Source of the DNA: an uncultured Bacteroidota bacterium
GTDB lineage: Bacteria; Bacteroidota; Bacteroidia; AKYH767-A; 2013-40CM-41-45
Length of the DNA: 64,000 nucleotides
Direction: 5' to 3'
NCBI GenBank assembly: GCA_937871435.1
Contig: CALMQM010000040.1
Span: 27,112 to 91,111 of the forward strand
Shown here: positions 34,234-43,225 of the stretch, piece after piece
Numbering within the stretch: the first letter of the stretch is position 1
Layout of the letters: every line of letters begins with the position of its first letter
Made by a program: the position numbers and the translations under genes
The notes under the pieces: generated by a model
What the model was told of the DNA's origin: nothing
Database searches by the model: none
The model's input: the letters and a program-made list of their open reading frames with translations, nothing else

Positions 34234-36174
34234 CTATTTTGATGTAACTACAAAAACAGTTCTTCTGTTTCTTGCTTTACCCGACTCAGTTGCATTGGAC
34301 GCAATAGGTTTGGTTTCACCAAATCCTTTATATGTCATCCGGGCTTTATCAATTCCACGCGAAACAAGATAATCAAATACCGCTTTCGCACGGTTCTCTG
34401 ATAAAGTCATATTATCATTTGGATTTCCAATGTTGTCTGTATGTCCATGCAAACTAACTCTCAGTTTAGGATTCAATTTCATATAATCAGAAAACTCATC
34501 GAGAACAGTTTTGATTGTATCATTCAAATCAGTGGAGTTTGTATTGAATAAAATATCATTGATAGTATACTGTCCACCTACCTCCAGTTTCTTCAGTTCA
34601 ATGTCACGTTTTACGGGTTCTTCGTTAATTGTGTCCCTGGTAGAAATATACTGTGATTCGAAAGCATAACCTTCCTTTTTCACTGACAACAATAAATCAT
34701 GATCAAAATTAACTACAAACGCATATTCTCCTGTCACAGAATCGACATCAATCTTGGTAATTTGTTTTGTTGATGCATCTTTAATTTCAATACTGGCTTT
34801 TACTATTTCCTCATTCCTGGGACCGTTCATGTCGCCGCGTTGAAAATATACTTTGTTTGGACGTACATCAGGATACAAATCGAAGGAATATATATCGTAT
34901 CCACCGGCTCCGTTATTTATTTTGTTGGAAGCAAAATAGCCGGTTTTTCCATCGGTGCTCACAAAGAATCCAACTTCGTCCGCTTCGGTATTGATAGGAT
35001 ATCCAATATTCACCGGCTTGCCCCAATGGCCTTTGTCATCCATTTTACTCATAAAAATATCATAGCCACCAAGTCCGGGCAAACTGTCTGAAGAAAAATA
35101 CAAACTCCTGCTGTCGCTATGAAGAAATGGCGACTTTTCATTTCCGTTTGTATTGATTGTACTCCCTAATCTTATTGCTTTGGACCATGAACCATCTTCT
35201 CGCTTTGTGGTATAATAAATATCGATACCGGAAATAGAATCTCTGGCAGAAGCAAAATAAAGTGTCTTGCCGTCTGATGATATACTGGGCTGCGAATCCC
35301 ATTGCATAGGGTCATTGACACTTGGACCCAGATTTCGGATTTCAGACCAGTGTCCATCAACAAAATCAGAAGTGCAGATATCAAAATTGCCTTTTGTATT
35401 GACTGTAAAAAACAAATGTTTGTTATCAATTGTGATTGATGCTCCGCCTTCATTGTTACTCGAACTTTTGTTGAACGGTTCATCCATCGGTGCTCCCAAA
35501 TCAAACACTCCGGGAGCTTTCAGATGAGCAATCATAAATTTCTCTACGCTTTGTGGTGTCAACATATTACGTTCTTTCAACTCATAGCGTCGCGTAAAGA
35601 AGGCGAGTTCATTATCGGGAGAAATGTATGGAAGGTATTCCGGATCTTTGGTTGAAAGATCTTTCACAGGTTGAGGATCAAACGGAACCGGATGTGCATA
35701 CAGCTTCGCTTTGACAAGCATTTTTTCTGCTTTGGCTCCATGATCTTCATTGATTCTGTCGAACGACAAAAATTTATTAAAGCAGGTTTCGGTTTCTTTC
35801 CATTTTTTATAATCGAAATACAACCATCCAAGTTGAAAGTACATTTCTGCATCCAGATCAGGACACAATTCCATGACTTTCTTATAACTCTGTTCCATGG
35901 TTTTATCGTCCTTTTTTTTCAGACTGATATTTCCCTGCAACAAATACGCATCCGCGAATTCCGGCTCCGCGTCAATCGCCTTTTCAACAGCTGCAGCAGC
36001 GTCAGTATATTTTTTTGATTTAAATAATGAGGAGGCCTCTTCGAAATATTTTATTGCCTTCTTATTTTCCGTTTTAGGACACGCTCCATCCTGAGAATAT
36101 GCAGAAACCATTGTTCCTGCTAACGAAATCCAAACCAAAATCCACCGACGACATTCAAACACCAGAGAATTCAT
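34234..36174 (-). CDS. PorE-like TPR-PD40-OmpA protein
   Basis: 646 residues. The order is signal peptide, TPR (about 35-150; EASSLFKSKKYTDAAAAVEKA), PD40 propeller (about 175-430; blades with IYFSSDSLPGLGGYDIF and TGYFASNKINNGAGGYDIY), a carboxypeptidase-regulatory-like domain (about 450-525), and an OmpA C-terminal domain (about 535-646; FNTNSTDLND, LHGHTDNIGNPNDNMTLSENRAKAV). That is the published order of PorE, a T9SS-associated periplasmic protein in Porphyromonas that tethers to peptidoglycan. Bacteroidota carry several such paralogues, so a T9SS role is likely but not certain. It starts 9 bp after the AsmA stop. Confidence 0.85.
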   Translation of the reverse strand: MNSLVFECRRWILVWISLAGTMVSAYSQDGACPKTENKKAIKYFEEASSLFKSKKYTDAAAAVEKAIDAEPEFADAYLLQGNISLKKKDDKTMEQSYKKVMELCPDLDAEMYFQLGWLYFDYKKWKETETCFNKFLSFDRINEDHGAKAEKMLVKAKLYAHPVPFDPQPVKDLSTKDPEYLPYISPDNELAFFTRRYELKERNMLTPQSVEKFMIAHLKAPGVFDLGAPMDEPFNKSSSNNEGGASITIDNKHLFFTVNTKGNFDICTSDFVDGHWSEIRNLGPSVNDPMQWDSQPSISSDGKTLYFASARDSISGIDIYYTTKREDGSWSKAIRLGSTINTNGNEKSPFLHSDSRSLYFSSDSLPGLGGYDIFMSKMDDKGHWGKPVNIGYPINTEADEVGFFVSTDGKTGYFASNKINNGAGGYDIYSFDLYPDVRPNKVYFQRGDMNGPRNEEIVKASIEIKDASTKQITKIDVDSVTGEYAFVVNFDHDLLLSVKKEGYAFESQYISTRDTINEEPVKRDIELKKLEVGGQYTINDILFNTNSTDLNDTIKTVLDEFSDYMKLNPKLRVSLHGHTDNIGNPNDNMTLSENRAKAVFDYLVSRGIDKARMTYKGFGETKPIASNATESGKARNRRTVFVVTSK

Positions 36175-36183
36175 TGATACAAA

Positions 36184-38856
36184 TTACTTTTTAAATGGAT
36201 TAAGATTCTTGAGCTGATCTTTCGCTTTTTGTTCCGCGGCTTTTTTAATACTGTCTGCTTTGGCTTTTGCTTTTGCTTCAGCTTCTTTTTTTATACGATC
36301 TGCTTCCGCGCTCGCTTTTGCTTTTTCCGCATCCAGTTTGGCCTGCGCCTGCGCTTTTAATTTTTCCGCTTCTTCCCTTGCTTTGGCTTCCGCTTCTGCT
36401 TTCTTTTTATCAAATTCCGCTTTGGCAGCGGCTTTCAAATCATCCATGGCTTTTGCTCCTTGTTTATTCAGATCAGTGGAAACTTTTGGATCATTTACCG
36501 TTCCTCCAATTTTAATTGAAACAGGAATGACATCTCCTACACTGAAATTCGCTCCTTTTGAGTTGGCAGAAGAAATCAAAGTATTCAAAGCTGCATTGGC
36601 TGTTCCGCCAAAAGCCGATCTCGGAATATCGCTGACCATGGTGTAATCAATGGTCTGGTCAAAACCATTCGAACCACCGATTTTACTTTTGAATCCATTC
36701 ACATTCACATCAAAAGGATCTACAAACACACGACCATTCATAAATTTGAATGAAGGATTCATCACAGGAATTACGAGTCTTTTCCAGGAAGGCATTTTAA
36801 GAACATCCGCAACCTTATTGAATGCAGGAAAATTCTGAACGACAATGTTGCTTGTATTTAATTTCCCTGCTCCGTTTAATGTATTTACGATCGGACTCAT
36901 TTGCTTATCAAGGATTCCGTTGACAGTCATGTCAACAGAAAACTTTCCACTTGTATTTTTCGCGATCGGAGCCATTTTCTCAACAGTAGAAAACGTCGTG
37001 ACAGTCTTTTGAATATCCCAGTCTTTAACACCCAAAGTGAAATCAATTGCAGGTTTGGAAATATTTGCTGATGAATATCCTCCATTCAACTTCAAACTTC
37101 CATCCATCATTTGCATCATCACATCGTTCATGCGAATCGCTTTGTCGCGAATCACCATTCCTCCGTTTACATTCCTCATCGTATAATTCTGATAATTCAA
37201 TGTGCCAATATTTGCATTCAGAGAAAAATCAATATTACCTGGTATTTCAACCACAGTCATTTTTGTGGTGTCCACAGGAGCAGAAGTTGTTGCTGTTTGA
37301 GTTCCCATCATATCATTCAAATCGATCAAAGTAGAATTCAATTTTAAACTTCCTTTGATAGTTTCACCTTTCAAAGCATAAGGCAAAAAGTTTTCCAGAG
37401 AACCGGTTGCATTGAAATCACTCTTTCCGACTTTTGCATTCAATGCCGACAAAGTAACCAGTTGTGGGTTGAATCCGAGTTGAAGTGTATTAATGATTAG
37501 AGCCTGTGGCATTCCTTCCGCTGAATAACGCATTCCGGATATGCCCAGATTTCCCGATGCATAAAACTGATCAAACTTTTTCTGTTCCACAGCAGACATT
37601 CTTCCTTTGGCAGTAAGATCAGAAGTGATCACTCCACTTAGTGCAGTACCTTTTTCAAGAGGAACCAATTTGCCAATATTGTCCAGAATAATTTTCCCTT
37701 TGAAAAAAGCATCCAGATCAGGATCACTCACAGGAGTCTTGATGACCAGTCGCGCATCAAATGGATCACCTGCCATTTCCACATGCATTTTGGAAAGGTT
37801 GATGAAAGTGTGATCCGGAATACCATCAGGGTTGCTTACAGCGAGATCCACATTGACATTTTTCACGGCAGAAGGCAATCCGGGATATTGGAACATACCA
37901 TTATCAATATTCAACATCATTCCGAATCCTGGCATGGAAGAAGCATTGTATCTCCCTTTTATGTATCCCGACAGTGACATTTTACCGGAAGAAGTAAGGT
38001 TTTTGAAATCTCCGGAATAAACTGCCGGAATCATGCTAATGAAATTTTTAAAGTCAGATTGAGCAGCAGCAAATTTCAAATCCATATCAATATTCGTATC
38101 CGGCATTGCTACCCATCCGTTTACTCCAAGATCAAGTGCATTCAAATGAACTTTATTGTCTTTGAAAGTGAACTTGAAATTTTTCATATCCATATCAAGA
38201 TCCGCATCAATCGTGGCTTTCGCTCTGGAGATATATGTAAGTCCGCCATATGCCATATCCACTTTGGAAGCATCAGTATGTGTAGATAAAACGAAAAGAT
38301 CCTGAGTAAAATCTCCGCTTCCTTTGTGATTGACTCCGTCAAGCATAAGGTAAAATCCAAGACTTTTATCGTCATATACGATACGCGCATTTTCCAAAGA
38401 ATACTTTTTCAATTTTGCCTTAAATGCGGACGGCTGTGAAGATCCACTCGCTTCAGCAGAAGGTTTGGCGATATCCCAGTTTGCTTTTTCATCTTTATTG
38501 ACAAGGAAATTCATCACAGGAGAATTCAGGCTTACAGATTTAATCTTAATTTCTCCTCCGGATATCACACTCATAAGATCAACAGTGACATCAAGTTGTT
38601 TGGTATAGAGCAATGTATCTCCGGCGAATGGCTCCACATTGATTACTTTTAGCTCATTCAACCGCAGTGAAAAATCCGGAAAGCTTCTGATCAGAGAAAG
38701 ATCAAAATCTCCGAAATCAACTTTTGCATTGATGGATTTATTTGTCTCCTCCTTTATTTTGGCGACAATTTTATCTTTGAAAATAAATGGAGCTGCCAGA
38801 AGAAAGGCGAATAGCACTACGATAAAAATGCCAAGCCATTTGAGAATTTTTTTCAT
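36184..38856 (-). CDS. AsmA family protein with Lys/Ala/Glu-rich tail
   Basis: 890 residues. A single N-terminal membrane segment (ILKWLGIFIVVLFAFLLAAPFIF) precedes an AsmA_2/DUF748-like stretch with repeating amphipathic beta strands (for example IKSVSLNSPVMNFLVNKDEKANWDI) as in YhdP/TamB-type lipid-transfer bridge proteins. The last about 90 residues are a charged helical tail rich in KAEAEAKAREEAEK-type repeats, probably a coiled coil. AsmA-like proteins span the periplasm and move phospholipids toward the outer membrane; substrate is inference. It is 49 bp upstream of aroC's end side and 9 bp before the PorE-like gene on the same strand. Confidence 0.87.
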   Translation of the reverse strand: MKKILKWLGIFIVVLFAFLLAAPFIFKDKIVAKIKEETNKSINAKVDFGDFDLSLIRSFPDFSLRLNELKVINVEPFAGDTLLYTKQLDVTVDLMSVISGGEIKIKSVSLNSPVMNFLVNKDEKANWDIAKPSAEASGSSQPSAFKAKLKKYSLENARIVYDDKSLGFYLMLDGVNHKGSGDFTQDLFVLSTHTDASKVDMAYGGLTYISRAKATIDADLDMDMKNFKFTFKDNKVHLNALDLGVNGWVAMPDTNIDMDLKFAAAQSDFKNFISMIPAVYSGDFKNLTSSGKMSLSGYIKGRYNASSMPGFGMMLNIDNGMFQYPGLPSAVKNVNVDLAVSNPDGIPDHTFINLSKMHVEMAGDPFDARLVIKTPVSDPDLDAFFKGKIILDNIGKLVPLEKGTALSGVITSDLTAKGRMSAVEQKKFDQFYASGNLGISGMRYSAEGMPQALIINTLQLGFNPQLVTLSALNAKVGKSDFNATGSLENFLPYALKGETIKGSLKLNSTLIDLNDMMGTQTATTSAPVDTTKMTVVEIPGNIDFSLNANIGTLNYQNYTMRNVNGGMVIRDKAIRMNDVMMQMMDGSLKLNGGYSSANISKPAIDFTLGVKDWDIQKTVTTFSTVEKMAPIAKNTSGKFSVDMTVNGILDKQMSPIVNTLNGAGKLNTSNIVVQNFPAFNKVADVLKMPSWKRLVIPVMNPSFKFMNGRVFVDPFDVNVNGFKSKIGGSNGFDQTIDYTMVSDIPRSAFGGTANAALNTLISSANSKGANFSVGDVIPVSIKIGGTVNDPKVSTDLNKQGAKAMDDLKAAAKAEFDKKKAEAEAKAREEAEKLKAQAQAKLDAEKAKASAEADRIKKEAEAKAKAKADSIKKAAEQKAKDQLKNLNPFKK

Positions 38857-38905
38857 TGTATTCTTTTTCTTGAAATATTAAATGAGTAATGAAGAATGTT
38901 CGTGT

Positions 38906-40006
38906 TTAGTTGGTAAAAATGTTGCTGATCTTTGTTCCGAGATTTCGAATCGAATGATCGAGTAACACAAGAGCTGCCATTGCTTCAACAATTGGAACTG
39001 CTCTGGGAACAACACATGGATCGTGGCGACCTTTGACTTCGAGCAACATTGATTCACCGGCTTCATTAATTGTTTTTTGCGATTTCATAAGTGTTGAGAC
39101 AGGCTTGAATGCAACCCGGAAATATATATCCATTCCATTGCTGATTCCTCCCTGTATTCCACCGGAAAAGTTTGTCGTGGTCCGGATATTTCCTGAATCA
39201 GAAACATCGAACAAATCATTGTGCTCAGATCCTTTCATTCCGGCTGCGGCAAATCCACTTCCATAATCAAAGCCGTGAGCCGCATTGATACTCATACAGG
39301 CCTTTGCAAGATCCGCCTGGAGTTTATCAAAAACCGGCTCTCCGATTCCAGCAGGAACATCCTGAATCACACAGGAAATTACACCACCACACGTATCACC
39401 TGCTTCTTTTAATTTGCGGATGTAGGATTCCATTGCAGCAGACATTTTCTCATCCGGACAACGCACAACAGAAGATTCTATTTTGTTCAGGTCAAGTTGG
39501 GTGTAAGGTTTTGTCAACAAATACTCTCCTACCTGACTAACATACGCAGTAACGCGTATTCCAAGCTTTACCAATACCTGTTTGGCGATTGCTCCGGCAA
39601 AAACCCGTGCAGCTGTTTCACGAGCTGAAGATCTTCCTCCTCCACGATGGTCACGATGTCCATATTTGACATGATAAGTATAATCAGCATGTGATGGTCT
39701 GAATGCAGTTTTCACTGCATCGTAATCAGAAGGTTTGTAATCCTGGTTACGAATGATAAATGACAATGGTGTACCAAGAGTCTTACCCTCATAAACACCT
39801 GACAGAATCTCGAATTCATCACTTTCTGCTCTGGATGTTGTGATAGCAGACTGACCGGGTTTGCGTCGTGCCATCTCCTTTCGGATGAAATCCAGATCCA
39901 GTTCTAAACCTGCCGGACAACCATCAATTACTCCTCCTATTGCGGCGCCATGTGACTCACCAAAAGTGGTTAATCTGAAACTTGTTCCGAATGCATTTCC
40001 TCCCAT
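38906..40006 (-). CDS. aroC: Chorismate synthase
   Basis: FMN-dependent conversion of EPSP to chorismate, the last common step of aromatic biosynthesis; 366 residues. Family motifs are visible: [39 protein letters not shown] with the conserved basic residues, and the C-terminal [21 protein letters not shown] 40006. It is the first gene of a minus-strand group continuing into AsmA and the PorE-like gene, 49 bp and 9 bp apart. Confidence 0.96.
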   Translation of the reverse strand: MGGNAFGTSFRLTTFGESHGAAIGGVIDGCPAGLELDLDFIRKEMARRKPGQSAITTSRAESDEFEILSGVYEGKTLGTPLSFIIRNQDYKPSDYDAVKTAFRPSHADYTYHVKYGHRDHRGGGRSSARETAARVFAGAIAKQVLVKLGIRVTAYVSQVGEYLLTKPYTQLDLNKIESSVVRCPDEKMSAAMESYIRKLKEAGDTCGGVISCVIQDVPAGIGEPVFDKLQADLAKACMSINAAHGFDYGSGFAAAGMKGSEHNDLFDVSDSGNIRTTTNFSGGIQGGISNGMDIYFRVAFKPVSTLMKSQKTINEAGESMLLEVKGRHDPCVVPRAVPIVEAMAALVLLDHSIRNLGTKISNIFTN

Positions 40007-40099
40007 GTGGTGAAGGTAGAGAAAAGGTCAGTCTGGGAAGCCGGATTCAACACGAGAAATTAACCTTTTAATGTTAATGAGAAAGCATGGAAAATCATG

Positions 40100-41347
40100 T
40101 CAAAGCTTTCTTCCTATCCAGTTTCTAAAACCCGGACTTTTTGATCCGATTCTTACCAGGCTATTTATCAGCCAGGAACGGTTAAATGCTTTCTGCATTC
40201 TCCATTTTTTCCTGAGCTCCGGCAATAATTTTGAATTGACAGATTGATCGTACTGATAAAGAAAAGTAGCAGAGAAATCCTGTTTTCGAAAAGCATCCTG
40301 AATGACATCAGCAGCAAGCTTTGCACTCCACATGGCATTTCCGATGCCTTCCCCATTTAAAGGATCAATCAATGAAGCAGCATCTCCGCACAATAAAAAC
40401 CTATCTCCGGAAATCTGATGTTTACTTCCACCCAGAGGTAATCCGAAGCCTTCAATTTTTCCTTTCATCTTCGCGTTTACAAATCGTGTTTTTAACAGCG
40501 GACTTGATTCGACAATGTCGGACATAGCTTTTTTCAGATCTATCTTTCTTTTTTGAATATCTTCAGACAACATTCCAAAACCCACGTTTGCCGAAGTAGC
40601 AGACAATGGAAAAATCCAGAAGTATCCGGGTAAATAATTTTTTAACAAATAAATTTCTATGAGGTTAGGATCTTCAATGCCAGAAATGTTCTCATAATAA
40701 GCTCTGACAGCACCGGAATATTCTTTGAGATTCACTTTAAATCCTGCCAATTGTTTAGCCACAACAGAATGTGCTCCGTCACAACCAACTATCATTTTGC
40801 TTTTAAAATTTTTACCGGATGTTGTAAATACCTCTACTCCATCCTTCTGACATTGGATGGATTTAACTCCATCACCTTCAAGTATTTTAATTCCATCAAC
40901 TTGAGAAGCTTTTCGAAATAGATATTCATCAAAATGCATTCTTGTGGCCACATAACCATAATTGCTAAAATATACTGAAGCTTCTTTTCCATTCGGGGCA
41001 ACGAGCTTCCATCCTCTGGAAACATTCTTTTGTGGAAATTTCTCCCAATCCGAAAGCAATTGCGGATCAATCTGTTCCAATACTCTTTTCACCCTTCCAC
41101 CAATGGCATCTCCGCAAACTTTGTCTCGCGGGAAAACAGCTTTATCCAACAGGGCTATTTTTAACCCGCTGTTTTTCAAGGCAAGGGCACACGTAGCACC
41201 GGACGGCCCCGAACCGATGATAATAAGATCGAAAATGTCTGATGAAGTATTGATGGTATTATTATTAATTTCGAACGCGAATCTATTGATTTCTTTGTGA
41301 GTCTCCTGATCTACAATATCCGTAAAATTGTTCAGACCGAACAACAA
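40100..41347 (-). CDS. Geranylgeranyl-reductase-like FAD oxidoreductase
   Basis: FAD-dependent oxidoreductase, about 415 residues with a TTG start at 41347; the true start is uncertain. The Rossmann motif FDLIIIGSGPSGATCAL begins the recognisable domain, followed by DKVCGDAIGG, GCDGAHSVVAKQLAG and FLLCGDAASLIDPLNGEGIG for FAD binding. Members reduce isoprenoid double bonds or act in menaquinone and lipid pathways. No ATG, GTG or TTG lies between the domain start (about 41236) and the divergent hutI start (41297), and the open frame runs back to 41464. So either a rare ATT start or an overlap with hutI must be used. About 93 bp separate the stop from aroC's start. Confidence 0.8.
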   Translation of the reverse strand: MLFGLNNFTDIVDQETHKEINRFAFEINNNTINTSSDIFDLIIIGSGPSGATCALALKNSGLKIALLDKAVFPRDKVCGDAIGGRVKRVLEQIDPQLLSDWEKFPQKNVSRGWKLVAPNGKEASVYFSNYGYVATRMHFDEYLFRKASQVDGIKILEGDGVKSIQCQKDGVEVFTTSGKNFKSKMIVGCDGAHSVVAKQLAGFKVNLKEYSGAVRAYYENISGIEDPNLIEIYLLKNYLPGYFWIFPLSATSANVGFGMLSEDIQKRKIDLKKAMSDIVESSPLLKTRFVNAKMKGKIEGFGLPLGGSKHQISGDRFLLCGDAASLIDPLNGEGIGNAMWSAKLAADVIQDAFRKQDFSATFLYQYDQSVNSKLLPELRKKWRMQKAFNRSWLINSLVRIGSKSPGFRNWIGRKL

Positions 41348-42574
41348 CCTGTTGTCTTTCGACGGGGTGCTGAAATGTCGATACTGAATTGTGTCGACAA
41401 TGCGTATCTCTGGATCAAAGGTGACAGGATTCATCAATTTGGTGAATACAGTGAAGCGATTCATGCTGACATCAGAGCACAGTCCCCTGACATAGACGAA
41501 CTGGATGCGGAAGGCGGAATGTTATTTCCGAGCTGGGTGGACGCGCATACTCATATGGTGTATGCCGGAAGCCGGGAAGGAGAATTTGTGGACAGGATCA
41601 ATGGCCTGAGTTATGAAGAAATATTTTCACGTGGTGGCGGTATTCTGAATTCTGCTAAACGATTGAGAGATGCTTCCATTGAAGAGCTCACAGAACTTGC
41701 ATTGAGGCGACTGAATGAAATTGTATTGTTGGGGACCGGTGCGGTGGAAATCAAAAGCGGATATGGTCTGAGCACGGACAGTGAATTGAAAATGCTCCGT
41801 GTGATCCGGGAATTAAAAAGTATTTCGCCGATTGAAATTAAAGCAACATTTCTTGGGGCGCATGCAGTTCCTGCAGAATTCAGGAATAATAAAACCGGTT
41901 ACATCGATCATTTGATCAACGATATGATGCCTCGCATTGCTGAAGAAGGATTGGCTGATTACTGTGATGTTTTTTGTGAGCAAAATTATTTCACAAAAGA
42001 GGAAAGTATCCGCATTCTTGATGCAGGTAAAAAATTCGGTATGCTTCCGAAAGTTCATGCAGAGCAACTGAGTCACAGCGGTGGAATTGAAGCCGGTGTT
42101 GCATGCGGAGCTGCAAGTGTTGATCATCTGGAATTCGCTGACGACAATGACCTGAATTTATTGAGCAAATCAACCACTATTCCTGTTCTGCTTCCCGGAG
42201 CACAGTTGTTTTTAGGCTTGAAGAATCCTCCTGCAAGGAAAATGATTCAGGCGAATTTGCCTGTTGCATTATCTACCGATTTTAATCCGGGAAGTTGTCC
42301 GAGTGGGAATATGAATCAAATGGTTTCACTTGCCTGTATCCTCTACAAAATGACTCCGGAAGAAGCCATCAATGCGGCAACGATCAATTCCGCTGCAGCG
42401 ATAGGAATAAGTGATACGCATGGAAGTATCGCCATTGGTAAAAAAGCAAATTTCTTTATCACTACTCCTATTCCTTCAGTTGCATTTTTACCCTATTATT
42501 TCGGTCAGAATTGTATCAGTACAATTGTTCTGAACGGCATGATTCACAGCTTCGATCAAACCAAAGATGCCTGA
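41297..42574 (+). CDS. hutI: Imidazolonepropionase
   Basis: Third step of histidine degradation, hydrolysing imidazolone propionate to N-formimino-glutamate; amidohydrolase superfamily, 425 residues from GTG 41297. Metal-binding motifs are present: DAHTH, HAEQLS, DHLEF and STDFNPG. The N-terminus (LLIYNIRKIVQT, then AEMSILNCVDNAYL) matches the family. It lies 5' of a DUF6265 lipoprotein and ftcD, so the last two steps of the pathway are together; hutH and hutU are not in this window. Its start region overlaps the divergent oxidoreductase gene. Confidence 0.93.
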   Translation: MSLLIYNIRKIVQTEQQPVVFRRGAEMSILNCVDNAYLWIKGDRIHQFGEYSEAIHADIRAQSPDIDELDAEGGMLFPSWVDAHTHMVYAGSREGEFVDRINGLSYEEIFSRGGGILNSAKRLRDASIEELTELALRRLNEIVLLGTGAVEIKSGYGLSTDSELKMLRVIRELKSISPIEIKATFLGAHAVPAEFRNNKTGYIDHLINDMMPRIAEEGLADYCDVFCEQNYFTKEESIRILDAGKKFGMLPKVHAEQLSHSGGIEAGVACGAASVDHLEFADDNDLNLLSKSTTIPVLLPGAQLFLGLKNPPARKMIQANLPVALSTDFNPGSCPSGNMNQMVSLACILYKMTPEEAINAATINSAAAIGISDTHGSIAIGKKANFFITTPIPSVAFLPYYFGQNCISTIVLNGMIHSFDQTKDA

Positions 42575-42657
42575 AGTTAATTTCAAAAAAACTTACAACC
42601 TGAGTCTCTGAACACAGGTACATTCACCGCATCCTTAAACTTCATTTAAACTCCCTC

Positions 42658-43191
42658 ATGACACATCAACTCACAGCATTTACCAAACGAACAGTTCTTC
42701 ATTGTCTGTTGCTGACAATTCTGTTGAATTCATGTACAAATAATAAGCAGGAACTAGAAAAACCTCTTCATCCTAAACTTACTCCTATTGCCTGGTTAAA
42801 AGGTGATTGGGAGAACAGAATAAAAACCGATGCACTGCTGGAAAGCTGGACGATAGGTAATGATTCACTACTATACGGACAGGGATATGAAATTATTAAT
42901 AACGATACTTTATTTCAGGAGAAACTGGCAATTCTTGTCAATGAGGATTCAATTAGTTATGTAGCCACTGTTCCCAATCAGAATGATGGTCAGCCGGTAT
43001 GGTTTCGCATCACTGAAATGTCGGATTCAGGATTTGTCTGTGAAAATCTTACTCACGATTTTCCTAAAATAATCCGTTACAGTCTTGAAGGCAATAGTGT
43101 ATTGGCAATAAAGCTGGAAGGAATTGTAGACAGTTTACCAAAATCACAAGAACTTATTTTACGCAGGGCAAAAGTTCGGCTCATGCCATAA
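42658..43191 (+). CDS. DUF6265-type lipoprotein
   Basis: 177 residues. The signal peptide ends in a lipobox (LLNSC), so the protein is predicted to be anchored in the membrane. The mature part follows the DUF6265 pattern: WLKGDWENR near its start, ESWTIGNDSLLYGQGY, and ENLTHDFPKIIRYS. The function is unknown. It is 83 bp after hutI and 34 bp before ftcD on the same strand, so it is probably co-transcribed with the histidine genes. Confidence 0.78.
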   Translation: MTHQLTAFTKRTVLHCLLLTILLNSCTNNKQELEKPLHPKLTPIAWLKGDWENRIKTDALLESWTIGNDSLLYGQGYEIINNDTLFQEKLAILVNEDSISYVATVPNQNDGQPVWFRITEMSDSGFVCENLTHDFPKIIRYSLEGNSVLAIKLEGIVDSLPKSQELILRRAKVRLMP

Positions 43192-43225
43192 TTCCAATTC
43201 ATTTACCACAAAAGAAATATTTTCC

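Noticed and set aside
36260..36646. Long plus-strand open frames opposite the AsmA tail
   Set aside because: They are mirror frames of a Lys/Ala/Glu-rich coiled coil and give hydrophobic low-complexity products without family resemblance.
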